Assembly (NCBI GenBank): GCA_001603685.1
Contig: LUZO01000236.1
Location: 1-9,805, forward strand
DNA length: 9,805 bases
Direction of reading: 5' to 3'
From: Bacteroidales bacterium Bact_23
GTDB lineage: Bacteria > Bacteroidota > Bacteroidia > Bacteroidales > Lentimicrobiaceae
The position numbers and the translations under genes are program-made. This document shows positions 1 to 6,739 of this stretch, piece after piece. Under the pieces are notes generated by a model. It ran no database searches. It had not been told where the DNA came from and saw only the letters and a list, made by a program, of their open reading frames with translations. Within the stretch, counting starts at the first letter, position 1. Every line of letters starts with the position of its first letter.

Positions 1-10
1 AAAGGCGATT

Positions 11-196
11 ATGGGTAAGAAGTATCTTAATTCCCGGATTTTCAAATTTTTGATCTTCATTTTGTTACTTGTTGTTTTGACTTTCTTTTTGGATATTAAA
101 ACTTGCCAAAAATATGACTTTTTATGGATACCGCTGAGTCCGGGTATGGATGATTCCTGCTTGATGTTTGTAAACTATTATTTAACTGCCTGTTGA
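11..196 (+). CDS. Possible small single-pass membrane protein (hypothetical)
   Basis: This 61-residue reading frame begins with a Lys/Arg-containing N terminus (MGKKYLNSRIFK), followed by one strongly hydrophobic segment at about residues 13-28. A short tail carries three cysteines (residues 32, 50 and 61). The arrangement suggests a signal anchor with the tail outside the cytoplasm. An AAAGG stretch at positions 1-5 lies at normal ribosome-binding distance from the ATG. The frame stays open to the left edge of the window, so it could equally be the 3' end of a longer gene. It is more AT-rich than its neighbours and I recognise no family. It converges on the fucosidase gene, with about 110 bp between the two stop codons. 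Its reality as a gene is uncertain. Confidence 0.35.
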   Translation: MGKKYLNSRIFKFLIFILLLVVLTFFLDIKTCQKYDFLWIPLSPGMDDSCLMFVNYYLTAC

Positions 197-229
197 AGGG
201 TGTAAGATTCCTGGGCTTTCAGAATAGAC

Positions 230-250
230 CTTTCTTTCCGGCAAAGAAAG
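230..250. terminator. Short hairpin between convergent genes, possible weak terminator
   Basis: A perfect 8-bp stem (CTTTCTTT / AAAGAAAG) with a 5-nt loop CCGGC lies between the small ORF and the 3' end of the fucosidase gene. No T-tract follows on either strand. Intrinsic termination here is therefore a guess based on position; a structure that stabilises the 3' end is equally possible. Confidence 0.3.
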
Positions 251-308
251 CAACGGTCGGATTGAATAACCGCATCGGCACGAACCTATATAATTAAGGT
301 ATGGTTTT

Positions 309-1817
309 CTATTCCTTCGGGCCGGCTTTGTATAATCCGATTGCTGAAATCAGCGCCTCTCCGCGGGCAGCTTCAATGGTAATTCTGATCTTGTCCGTTT
401 CCGTAACATCGCAGCGAAGCAGCCTTTTGTAGCCAATGGTGGTGCCGGAACCGATTTCCTTCCATTCGCCATCGGTAAACGCTTCCACTTTGAACGCTTC
501 CACCCTTTGGCCTTTTTCAATAAGCTCCTGCAGTTCTATGATGTCAAAGGCTACGGGTTCCGGGAAGCGGAATTCGGCGGTTTCGGGCAGTTTGGAGGTT
601 CTCCAGCAGGTTCCGGGGTTGCCGTCAATGGCGGCCGCAGCGTTTTTATTTACGGAACGGGCGCCGGCAATCGGGTTATTGCCAAAGGTGTTCCGGATCC
701 AGTCTCCGAACTCCTTCAGCCTGGCCACATCGGCTTCGTTGATCAGGCCGCGGTTGTCGGGCGGCACATTCAGCAGAAGCACCGCATTCATTCCCACCGA
801 ATTGAAGTAGATGTCCACCAGCTTCTCAAGAGACTTTACATGCTCATTTTCAGCTTCGTGCCAGAACCAGCCCGGCCTGATTGAGACATCCACCTCGGCG
901 GGATACCACCAGGCGCCGGCTGCCTTTGCCAGCACATTCCGGCTTCCCAGGTCTTCGCTCATGGCCGTAAGTCCCAGCTCCGCATTGATTGCCTTGTTTG
1001 CCGCTCTTGCACCGGGAGCGTAGGCCGTAACGCTCCACTCGGTGGGGCGTCCGTAACCCGATTCGGTTCCCACCCAGCGGATCTCTTCGCCTTCAATGGC
1101 GGTAACCGCTTCAGGCTGAAGCCGGCGAATGACTTCGTAGTAAGCTTCCCAGTCGTACTCCTGCTGCTTGCCGTTGGGCCCTTCGCCACAGGCACCGTCG
1201 AACCACACCTCATCGATTTTGCCGTAGTTGCTCAGCAGTTCGGTAAGCTGCTGCACGAACATATCGTTGTAGCGCGGCGAATCGCCGTAGGCCGGAGCGT
1301 TTCTGTCCCAGGGCGAGAGATATACGCCGAATTTCATCCCGTACTTGTCGCATGCGGCTTTCACCTCCTTTACCACATCGCCCTTGCCTCCGTGCCAGGG
1401 TGAGGAGGCAACGGAGTGATCGGTGGTTACGGTGGGCCACAGGCAGAAGCCATCGTGGTGCTTGGCGGTGAGGATCAGCATCTTCATGCCGCCGGCCTGC
1501 AGCGCCTTTACCCACTGCTCCGCATCGAAATCCACCGGATTGAACAGGGATGGTGACTCTTTGCCATCGCCCCATTCGCGGTTGGTAAAGGTGTTTATCC
1601 CGAAATGGATAAAGGCCGTCATTTCCAGTTTCTGCCATGCGAGCTGCTGAGGGGTAGGAGTTACCCGGGATGCGAAACCGGCTTTCTCCTCAAGGGTCGC
1701 CTCTTTTGGGAAGGTAACCGACTTTTCGAAAAGCTGCTCTTCGGTTTCCTGTTTCTGCTGAGTGCAGGAGGCCAGCAGCAGGATGGCTGCAATAACGGGG
1801 ATGAAGGATATTTTCAT
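309..1817 (-). CDS. Lipoprotein alpha-L-fucosidase, GH29, with C-terminal F5/8 type C-like domain
   Basis: The enzyme is predicted to remove terminal alpha-L-fucose from glycans by a retaining mechanism, in the periplasm or at the cell surface. Residues 1-18 form a lipoprotein signal ending in LLASC, with Cys18 as the lipidation site. The GH29 barrel spans about 50-375. It carries FIHFGINTFTNREWG (69-83), LTAKHHDGFCLWPT (116-129) and EVWFDGA (203-209). By family knowledge Asp207 is the likely nucleophile. Glu252, in WVGTESGYGRPTEW, is a candidate acid/base placed as in the GH29-B group, which acts on alpha-1,3/1,4-fucosides; this subfamily call is inference. Residues about 378-497 resemble a discoidin/F5/8 type C carbohydrate-binding domain (AIDGNPGTCWRT). 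The length (502 aa) is normal for this architecture. The gene is monocistronic: small ORF convergent downstream, divergent gene upstream. No Shine-Dalgarno sequence is seen, as is common in Bacteroidota. Linkage specificity cannot be read from sequence. Confidence 0.93.
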   Translation of the reverse strand: MKISFIPVIAAILLLASCTQQKQETEEQLFEKSVTFPKEATLEEKAGFASRVTPTPQQLAWQKLEMTAFIHFGINTFTNREWGDGKESPSLFNPVDFDAEQWVKALQAGGMKMLILTAKHHDGFCLWPTVTTDHSVASSPWHGGKGDVVKEVKAACDKYGMKFGVYLSPWDRNAPAYGDSPRYNDMFVQQLTELLSNYGKIDEVWFDGACGEGPNGKQQEYDWEAYYEVIRRLQPEAVTAIEGEEIRWVGTESGYGRPTEWSVTAYAPGARAANKAINAELGLTAMSEDLGSRNVLAKAAGAWWYPAEVDVSIRPGWFWHEAENEHVKSLEKLVDIYFNSVGMNAVLLLNVPPDNRGLINEADVARLKEFGDWIRNTFGNNPIAGARSVNKNAAAAIDGNPGTCWRTSKLPETAEFRFPEPVAFDIIELQELIEKGQRVEAFKVEAFTDGEWKEIGSGTTIGYKRLLRCDVTETDKIRITIEAARGEALISAIGLYKAGPKE

Positions 1818-1854
1818 GGGCGTTTATTTGGTGATTGCGGATAATGTTTCAATG

Positions 1855-1862
1855 CAAAATTA
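1855..1862 (-). promoter_or_regulatory. Bacteroidota-type -7 element upstream of the fucosidase
   Basis: On the - strand this reads TAATTTTG, an exact match to the Bacteroidota sigma-ABfr -7 consensus TAnnTTTG. It lies 37 bp upstream of the fucosidase ATG and would give a leader of about 30 nt. A TTTG that could be the -33 box exists upstream, but its spacing (26 nt between boxes) is several bases longer than usual, which lowers confidence. Confidence 0.45.
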
Positions 1863-1948
1863 ACCCAAATTAATCAACGGGAGATTGGCAAAACCGAACT
1901 ACCTGATTTATACCGGTTGGAAAATATTACAGGACAATTGACCAGCGT

Positions 1949-1976
1949 GATAATTGTTCTGAATATTCAAATTATC
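1949..1976. repeat. Compound inverted repeat, candidate operator
   Basis: The outer arms GATAATT (1949-1955) and AATTATC (1970-1976) are perfectly complementary. They enclose the 10-bp palindrome TGAATATTCA (1960-1969). Four extra bases (GTTC) lie on the left side only. The position between divergent promoters suits a regulator-binding site. A further copy of GATAATT occurs at 2026-2032. Confidence 0.35.
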
Positions 1977-1984
1977 GGCTTAAC

Positions 1985-2000
1985 GATTGTAAATACAATC
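1985..2000. repeat. Perfect 16-bp inverted repeat GATTGTA-AA-TACAATC, candidate operator
   Basis: Two 7-bp arms are exactly complementary around a 2-bp centre. The element sits in the middle of the divergent intergenic region, 9 bp after the compound inverted repeat. Size and symmetry fit a dimeric helix-turn-helix regulator site. No regulator gene is present in the window, so the partner is unknown. Confidence 0.4.
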
Positions 2001-2257
2001 CGTATCAACAGGCGGTATCTGATTCGATAATTTCCATTGAACCGGATTTCCCGGGCACGGATTTTCTCCTTTTTTGATATAACATCTGAATAAAACATTT
2101 TAAAATAAAAAAATAAGTATTCTGAATGCATTGAATAATAAGGGTTATGAAGTATTAAGATAATAACATAAAATAAAATACAAATTTTTGGTACGCTGTT
2201 TGCTTTAGATCAGATAACTGAAACTTACTGATTATTCACACTTAAAAACCTACAGCC

Positions 2258-3874
2258 ATGAAAACTCTAAGATTCACCCTCGTACTTGTTCTGCTGTTCT
2301 CCATGGCTTTTTTCGCAAAAGCCACTGACATCCGGGCTGAACGGCTGAACCTTCCCGGCGACAACCTCAATCTTTACGCCGTAATGAAGCTCTTCCAGGA
2401 GTCAGAAACCCTTGAGGCTTTCGAGAGAGGCCTCAATGATGAAGAGTCCAGGATTAACAACCTTGATCTCAACGGAGACAACTACATCGACTATATCAAG
2501 GTGATCGATTATGTTGACGGCAATAACCACACCATTGTACTGCAGGTGGCCATCAACGAAAGGGAAACCCAGGATGTGGCTGTAATCACCGTTTTTAAGG
2601 ACAGAGCCGGCAATATTACGGTTCAGATGATCGGCGATGAGGATCTCTACGGCAAGAATTATGTGATTGAACCGTACTACGCTGAGACTCCCAATCCCGG
2701 ATATATCGGCAACAGGCAGCCCGTTACCACTGAAAGGGTTGTAACCAAAACCGTTTATGTAGAGGTTCGCACCTGGCCTGTAGTCCGCTACATCTACGCA
2801 CCCACCTATGTGGTTTACCGCTCACCCTGGTATTGGGGCTACTATCCCCGCCACTGGAGGCCCTGGAGAGCATACTACTGGGATTACTACTACGGATATC
2901 ACTATCACTGGTACGACCACTACTACGCATGCTACCGTCCTGTAAGGGTTTACAACTACGCCACCTACTACAACAACTACTATTACAACAACTACCGTAC
3001 TTACTCGGTTACCGTACACAACTACAGAGCCAATGGCCGCTACGACTACACCTACACCCGTCCCGACCTTCGCAGCGAAGGGATTGCAGAATACCAGCAC
3101 AGAGTGGGAAATGCCGGCCGTACAACTGAAACCGGAAGAGCCACCAACCCCGGACGCAATGCACAGGTAGGCGCTGACAATCCCGGACGTGGAACCGCTC
3201 CTGTTGCAAACCCCGGCCGCGGAAGCAGCAGTGGCACCGGCAGGGTAAGCAGCGATGTAAACGGCAGAAAAGCAACCGAAGTGAAAACAGATCGTACTGT
3301 ACCTTCAACCGGACGCACCACTGCCCCCGTAGTAATTCAGGAACGCAAAACCGCCCCTGTGGTAACTCAGGAACGCAAAACCGCCCCTGTGGTAACTCAG
3401 GATCGCAAGGCAGCTCCTTCAACCGGACGCACTTCTGCCCCCGTAGTAACTCAGGAACGCAAAACCGCCCCTGTGGTAACTCAGGATCGCAAGGCAGCTC
3501 CTTCAACCGGACGCACTTCTGCCCCCGTAGTAACTCAGGAACGCAAAACTGCTCCTGTGGTAACTCAGGATCGCAAGGCAGCTCCTTCAACCGGACGCAC
3601 TTCTGCTCCCGTGGTAACTCAGGAACGCAAAACCGCCCCTGTGGTAACTCAGGAACGCAAGTCAACCATTTCCACCGGCCGTGCCAGCACCCCCGTGGAA
3701 ACCCGCGAACGCAGGAGCGACTTTGGAAATGGCGGCAGCCAGATGAAAACCGAGCCGGTACGCAGTTCAACCGGAGTTGGCAGCACCGGCAGGTCCTCAG
3801 AAGTGAAAGCTCCTGCCGCGTCAAACGGCAGCCCGGCCAGAACTTCAAAATCGGATGCGAAAAGCGGACGATAA
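2258..3874 (+). CDS. Secreted protein with EF-hand-like loop, Tyr/Trp-rich segment and basic repeat tail; function unknown
   Basis: The 538-residue product begins with a cleavable-type signal peptide (residues 1 to about 23, MKTLRFTLVLVLLFSMAFFA then KATD). Residues 25-140 look globular and contain DLNGDNYIDYI (70-80). There D70, N72, D74 and D78 match the first positions of a dockerin/EF-hand calcium loop, although the usual final Glu is Lys81. I recall similar N-terminal domains in uncharacterised Bacteroidales proteins, but cannot name a family. Residues about 167-265 are extraordinarily rich in Tyr, Trp and His (for example WYWGYYPRHWRPWRAYYWDY, 191-210). Residues 285-325 carry three NPGR motifs. 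Residues 356-469 are tandem repeats of A-P-V-V-T-Q-E/D-R-K and A-P-S-T-G-R-T-S, giving a highly basic, disordered tail. It has no recognised catalytic motif or sorting domain. A structural, matrix or envelope-associated role is possible but is inference. It is monocistronic and ends in a strong terminator. Confidence 0.85.
   Translation: MKTLRFTLVLVLLFSMAFFAKATDIRAERLNLPGDNLNLYAVMKLFQESETLEAFERGLNDEESRINNLDLNGDNYIDYIKVIDYVDGNNHTIVLQVAINERETQDVAVITVFKDRAGNITVQMIGDEDLYGKNYVIEPYYAETPNPGYIGNRQPVTTERVVTKTVYVEVRTWPVVRYIYAPTYVVYRSPWYWGYYPRHWRPWRAYYWDYYYGYHYHWYDHYYACYRPVRVYNYATYYNNYYYNNYRTYSVTVHNYRANGRYDYTYTRPDLRSEGIAEYQHRVGNAGRTTETGRATNPGRNAQVGADNPGRGTAPVANPGRGSSSGTGRVSSDVNGRKATEVKTDRTVPSTGRTTAPVVIQERKTAPVVTQERKTAPVVTQDRKAAPSTGRTSAPVVTQERKTAPVVTQDRKAAPSTGRTSAPVVTQERKTAPVVTQDRKAAPSTGRTSAPVVTQERKTAPVVTQERKSTISTGRASTPVETRERRSDFGNGGSQMKTEPVRSSTGVGSTGRSSEVKAPAASNGSPARTSKSDAKSGR
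3323..3664 (+). repeat. Intragenic tandem repeat array, 84-bp unit with 30-bp subrepeats
   Basis: Three complete 84-bp units lie at 3353-3436, 3437-3520 and 3521-3604. A preceding 30-bp subunit is at 3323 and two subunits close the array from 3605. Each unit encodes two APVVTQ-E/D-RK decapeptides plus APSTGRTS; the decapeptide occurs nine times in all. Adjacent complete units differ at only two nucleotides, and every difference seen is synonymous. The array therefore appears recently duplicated or homogenised. Because the unit length is divisible by three, copy-number change would alter protein length without a frameshift. Confidence 0.93.
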
Positions 3875-3897
3875 ATCAAGTAAATAGCTGATAAAAG

Positions 3898-3936
3898 GGA
3901 GGCTGTCCTGATTCACGGACAGCCTCCTTTGTTTTT
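3898..3936. terminator. Strong intrinsic terminator of the Tyr-rich protein gene, probably bidirectional
   Basis: A perfect 11-bp stem (GGAGGCTGTCC / GGACAGCCTCC) with an 8-nt loop is followed on the + strand by TTTGTTTTT. On the - strand the stem is followed by a short TTTT run. It could therefore also stop transcripts from the convergent GH20 gene. Confidence 0.85.
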
Positions 3937-3979
3937 GGCAGCCATATTAAAGGCTGCCTGTTGTAAACCTTTGTTTTTT
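3937..3979 (+). terminator. Second tandem hairpin with the same T-rich tract
   Basis: A 7-bp perfect stem (GGCAGCC / GGCTGCC, arms at 3937-3943 and 3952-3958) is followed nine bases later by CCTTTGTTTTTT. The 11 bases CCTTTGTTTTT also end the first terminator, so this looks like a back-up or duplicated terminator. The 9-nt gap between stem and T-tract makes it weak as an intrinsic terminator by itself. Confidence 0.45.
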
Positions 3980-3980
3980 A

Positions 3981-6611
3981 CTATTCGATAATTATCTCAT
4001 CCGCAAACATCATGGCTTCCTGGCCGGCCGACGGGTGCCACTCGGGCAGAGGGCCTGGATAGACGGCTTTTATGCGCAGGTAGCGTGTCTGCAATCCGGT
4101 GAGATCAACCGTGAATGGGTGGGAAAGATCCCTGTGCTGGTCGGGGTCGATGTTGTGGCCGGTTTCGGCAAACTTTTCCCACTTTTCGCCGTCGGCTGAG
4201 CGGTAAACTTCAACGGCTTTTGGCAGCATCACCCATATCGGGGTGTTCTGGAAAAATCGTACCGACAGCCTGTGCAGCGGTTCTGCCTTTTTCAGATCGA
4301 AATCCACCATAATATCCTGTCCGGAGTAGCCCTGCCAGTCGCCCGACCATATCGTACTTTTCTCACCTGTTATGCCATCGGCCAGGGCCTGTTCGCCACC
4401 GGCCAAATAAGCAGGATGGTAATTGCTGGGTGCAGAGTGTAGCTTGCTGATGTTGCCGATTCCCTTGTGCCAGGTAAGGTTCAGCGAGCTTACCGGTGTT
4501 TCCTGTTTCGGGATGATGGTTTTTGCACGGATGGCTACGCTCTGGTCGAACCAGAGGGTATCGGTGTATTTTTGCGATTTTTCCGTGGGCTCGCTTCCGT
4601 CGGTGGTAAAATAGATTGGCTTTTTGCCCAAGAGCGCTTTCATGGTGATGGCGCGTTGTCCGTTTTTCAGGGTGGGAGTCGGGGTGATGATGATATTATT
4701 GCCAAGCTGCTCAAGGTCGTTTGTAAGCTTATCGTATCGGGCATCAATATTCTCAAGCCAGAATGGACGGGCCTCATTCTTCCACCACCGGTCATATTCA
4801 TTTTTCAGTTCTTTGCTAACCTCTGCCAGTCTGAGTGCCTCAAGCTGAATGCTGGTTTCGTTGCCTGTGCCATGGCTAATCCAATTGTGAACTGCAATTC
4901 TGAGCAGATTTTTATCGAGGATGAACATGGCTTGCTTCGAAGCAAACTGCATCAGTTCCGGAACATCGGTGTGCCGGGTAACCAGGGTTCCCATTTTTTC
5001 TATCTTCTCCTGAAGCTGAACAAGCTCATGCTTTTTCAGCCGGTTCAGGCTGTCGGCCACCGCTGAAACATCTTCGGGGAATATCGGGAAGATGGTTGAA
5101 TAGAAGTTTTCGAATTTCATCAGGTTTCTAACTCCGCTTTTGTGGTATGAAGCCAGTTCATTCATAAGCGCCGACGGGCTTATAAACGGAGCTGAGCCGT
5201 ATCCGAAGAAATGGGTATCAAAAGCCTTACAGAAGGTGTTGTATCTTTTTATCATTCCTTCGTCATCTGGCTTTTTCCACGATAATTCGCCGCCCCAGGC
5301 AAGTGGCAGCCAGTTGTGGTTCATCAGGTCTGAGCCTTCATCGTCCCAGGTGGTGTTCAGCACGCCGCTTGCTCCGGCATTGTACCCGTCGCGGATGAGT
5401 ACCCAGATGTTCACTGCGGCTTCACCGAGGTCGGGGTAAACATTCAGCCAGCAACCGGCTCCGGGTGCAACCCAGAATTTCAGGCCGCTTTCAGTCAGTG
5501 GTTTCAGATAATCGCTGAACGATTCGGCGGCGTGGTAGGCCCATGCCACATAAACCATGCGCTGCGGCAGGGTTTTGATCATTTCAGGATGGTTCAGGAT
5601 GATGTCGCTCCAGATGACGGGAGTGGTGGGCAGCGGACGCACCAGCGAGTCGAGGCGGTTGATGTGAAGCGCATACATTTCGGTAGGAGTGAGGCCGGGC
5701 AGCATCTGTTTCGCCGGCCCTTCGCCCAGACCGAAGGTTTCATCGCAGCCCAGATGGAAATATTCGCTCTGATAGGCGGCAAAGTTTTCTCTCAGCAGAT
5801 CGTCGAGCAGTTTGTAGGTTTCGGGCAGCGCCGGATTCAGTACGCTGGCGTTTTCTGCAAGGTGCTTGTATTCGGGCTGGCTGAGGATTTTTTCAAAATG
5901 GCCGAATGCCTGCTGGTTTGCCATCAGTTCGATGTGGTACTGTGCGGCATATTCACGCAGTTCCCTGATCTGTTCCGGGGTGATGCCATCGGCAGGAGCA
6001 AACGGATGCGACTTGTAGCGGAACACATATTCGGTGTACAGGGTGAACATATTGAGCTTGAAATCGGCCATGGTTCTGATCTGTTGCCTCAGGTTATCCA
6101 TGGTTGGGATGGGGCCGCGGCTGATGTCGTCCTGCCATGCCCTTACCTGGAAATCAGGGTAATCGGCGATCTCGGCGCAGGGAATCATATCGCCTGAATC
6201 AAAAAACTGAAGCAAAGTGCGCGATGCATAGAAAAGGCCCTTATCAGTGGTTGCCTTTACGGTGATTTTCTTTTTTCCTACGCTCAGCAAATAGCTTTCA
6301 TCCAGTTGCCAGGGCTTCAGCGCATGGTTGAAGCGCGACAGATACTCCTTTTCAGCTTTTACCATTTTAAACTCAACACGGAGGCTTCCGTTTCCCGGCA
6401 GGCTTTCGCCTTTGTTAAGCGCTTTCTCCAGTTCCCTGACGATTCGCGGCGGGATTTTACCCTTTACAACCAGTTTCCCGAGAGAGCTTTTGCTGATGTT
6501 GTCGCCGGTTGTTACCACCGACTGCGGCATGGGGCTGAGCGGCAACTGCGCCATCGCCGGAACTGCGATGAACAGGGCTATAAATGAGAGGATTAAGATT
6601 AGTTTTTTCAT
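3981..6611 (-). CDS. Exported GH20 beta-N-acetylhexosaminidase, hexosaminidase D-like core, multidomain
   Basis: The product probably releases terminal beta-linked N-acetylhexosamine by substrate-assisted catalysis outside the inner membrane. I place the start at the ATG at 6611, giving 876 aa and a standard signal peptide (MKKLILILSFIALFIAVPAMA, cut before QLPLSP). A TTG 21 bp upstream is in frame but would spoil the signal N terminus. In order: a GH20b-type alpha/beta domain (about 23-148); a TIM-barrel (about 150-445) with QQAFGHFEKIL (233-243) and HLGCDE (286-291), D290/E291 being the expected catalytic pair; a helical region (about 515-640); a CHB_HEX_C-like beta domain (about 643-713, YFTTDGSEPTEKSQKY); and an F5/8 type C-like domain (about 738-876). 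The HLGCDE and QxFGHxE motifs recall hexosaminidase D rather than classical HxGGDE enzymes. The gene stands alone: gcvP upstream ends in a terminator. Substrate (GlcNAc or GalNAc) is not deducible. Confidence 0.87.
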   Translation of the reverse strand: MKKLILILSFIALFIAVPAMAQLPLSPMPQSVVTTGDNISKSSLGKLVVKGKIPPRIVRELEKALNKGESLPGNGSLRVEFKMVKAEKEYLSRFNHALKPWQLDESYLLSVGKKKITVKATTDKGLFYASRTLLQFFDSGDMIPCAEIADYPDFQVRAWQDDISRGPIPTMDNLRQQIRTMADFKLNMFTLYTEYVFRYKSHPFAPADGITPEQIRELREYAAQYHIELMANQQAFGHFEKILSQPEYKHLAENASVLNPALPETYKLLDDLLRENFAAYQSEYFHLGCDETFGLGEGPAKQMLPGLTPTEMYALHINRLDSLVRPLPTTPVIWSDIILNHPEMIKTLPQRMVYVAWAYHAAESFSDYLKPLTESGLKFWVAPGAGCWLNVYPDLGEAAVNIWVLIRDGYNAGASGVLNTTWDDEGSDLMNHNWLPLAWGGELSWKKPDDEGMIKRYNTFCKAFDTHFFGYGSAPFISPSALMNELASYHKSGVRNLMKFENFYSTIFPIFPEDVSAVADSLNRLKKHELVQLQEKIEKMGTLVTRHTDVPELMQFASKQAMFILDKNLLRIAVHNWISHGTGNETSIQLEALRLAEVSKELKNEYDRWWKNEARPFWLENIDARYDKLTNDLEQLGNNIIITPTPTLKNGQRAITMKALLGKKPIYFTTDGSEPTEKSQKYTDTLWFDQSVAIRAKTIIPKQETPVSSLNLTWHKGIGNISKLHSAPSNYHPAYLAGGEQALADGITGEKSTIWSGDWQGYSGQDIMVDFDLKKAEPLHRLSVRFFQNTPIWVMLPKAVEVYRSADGEKWEKFAETGHNIDPDQHRDLSHPFTVDLTGLQTRYLRIKAVYPGPLPEWHPSAGQEAMMFADEIIIE

Positions 6612-6701
6612 GTTTCTGGTATTATTAAACAAATAAAAACAGGCAGCTTTTCAATAAAAACGAATTACTTACCATTCTGTTTCCGGCCAACCTGTTTTAA
6701 T

Positions 6702-6714
6702 CTGAAATTTTCAG
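6702..6714. repeat. 13-bp inverted repeat CTGAAA-T-TTTCAG
   Basis: Two 6-bp arms are complementary around one base, 91 bp upstream of the GH20 start. It may be part of a regulatory region, but short A/T-rich palindromes arise often by chance, so support is weak. Confidence 0.2.
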
Positions 6715-6739
6715 GAATTATTTTCCGGCGTTTTATTTT

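Larger units (their letters stand above)
1818..2257. other. AT-rich divergent intergenic region with inverted repeats
   Basis: This 440-bp gap separates the divergent fucosidase and Tyr-rich protein genes. It has no convincing coding sequence. Its left part holds the fucosidase promoter-like element and its middle holds two inverted repeats, annotated separately. The stretch from about 2095 to 2190 is very A/T-rich with A-tracts (for example TTTTAAAATAAAAAAATAAG), which might be bent DNA or an UP-like element. I found no exact TAnnTTTG element in front of the gene starting at 2258, so its promoter is not located. Confidence 0.6.

Noticed and set aside
850..1844. Several 60-140-codon frames on both strands inside the fucosidase gene
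   Set aside because: They overlap an intact GH29 gene in other frames and show no signal peptide, domain or start context of their own.
2181..2234. Promoter for the gene at 2258
   Set aside because: Several TTTG tetramers occur (2187, 2199), but none is followed at correct spacing by TAnnTTTG; TACTGATT at 2226 matches too poorly.
3323..3664. CRISPR-like repeat array
   Set aside because: Repeats are contiguous with no unique spacers, are in frame within a coding sequence, and vary only synonymously; this is a protein tandem repeat.
3009..3848. 279-codon open frame on the - strand across the repeat region
   Set aside because: It is antisense to the Tyr-rich protein gene. It stays open because the 84-bp unit is divisible by three, so an open antisense frame repeats with it. 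Its Cys/Leu/Pro/Arg-rich product has no signal or domain.
5532..6197. 221-codon open frame on the + strand, and a 199-codon one at 4467-5066
   Set aside because: Both are antisense shadows of the GH20 gene, with no plausible independent promoter or domain.
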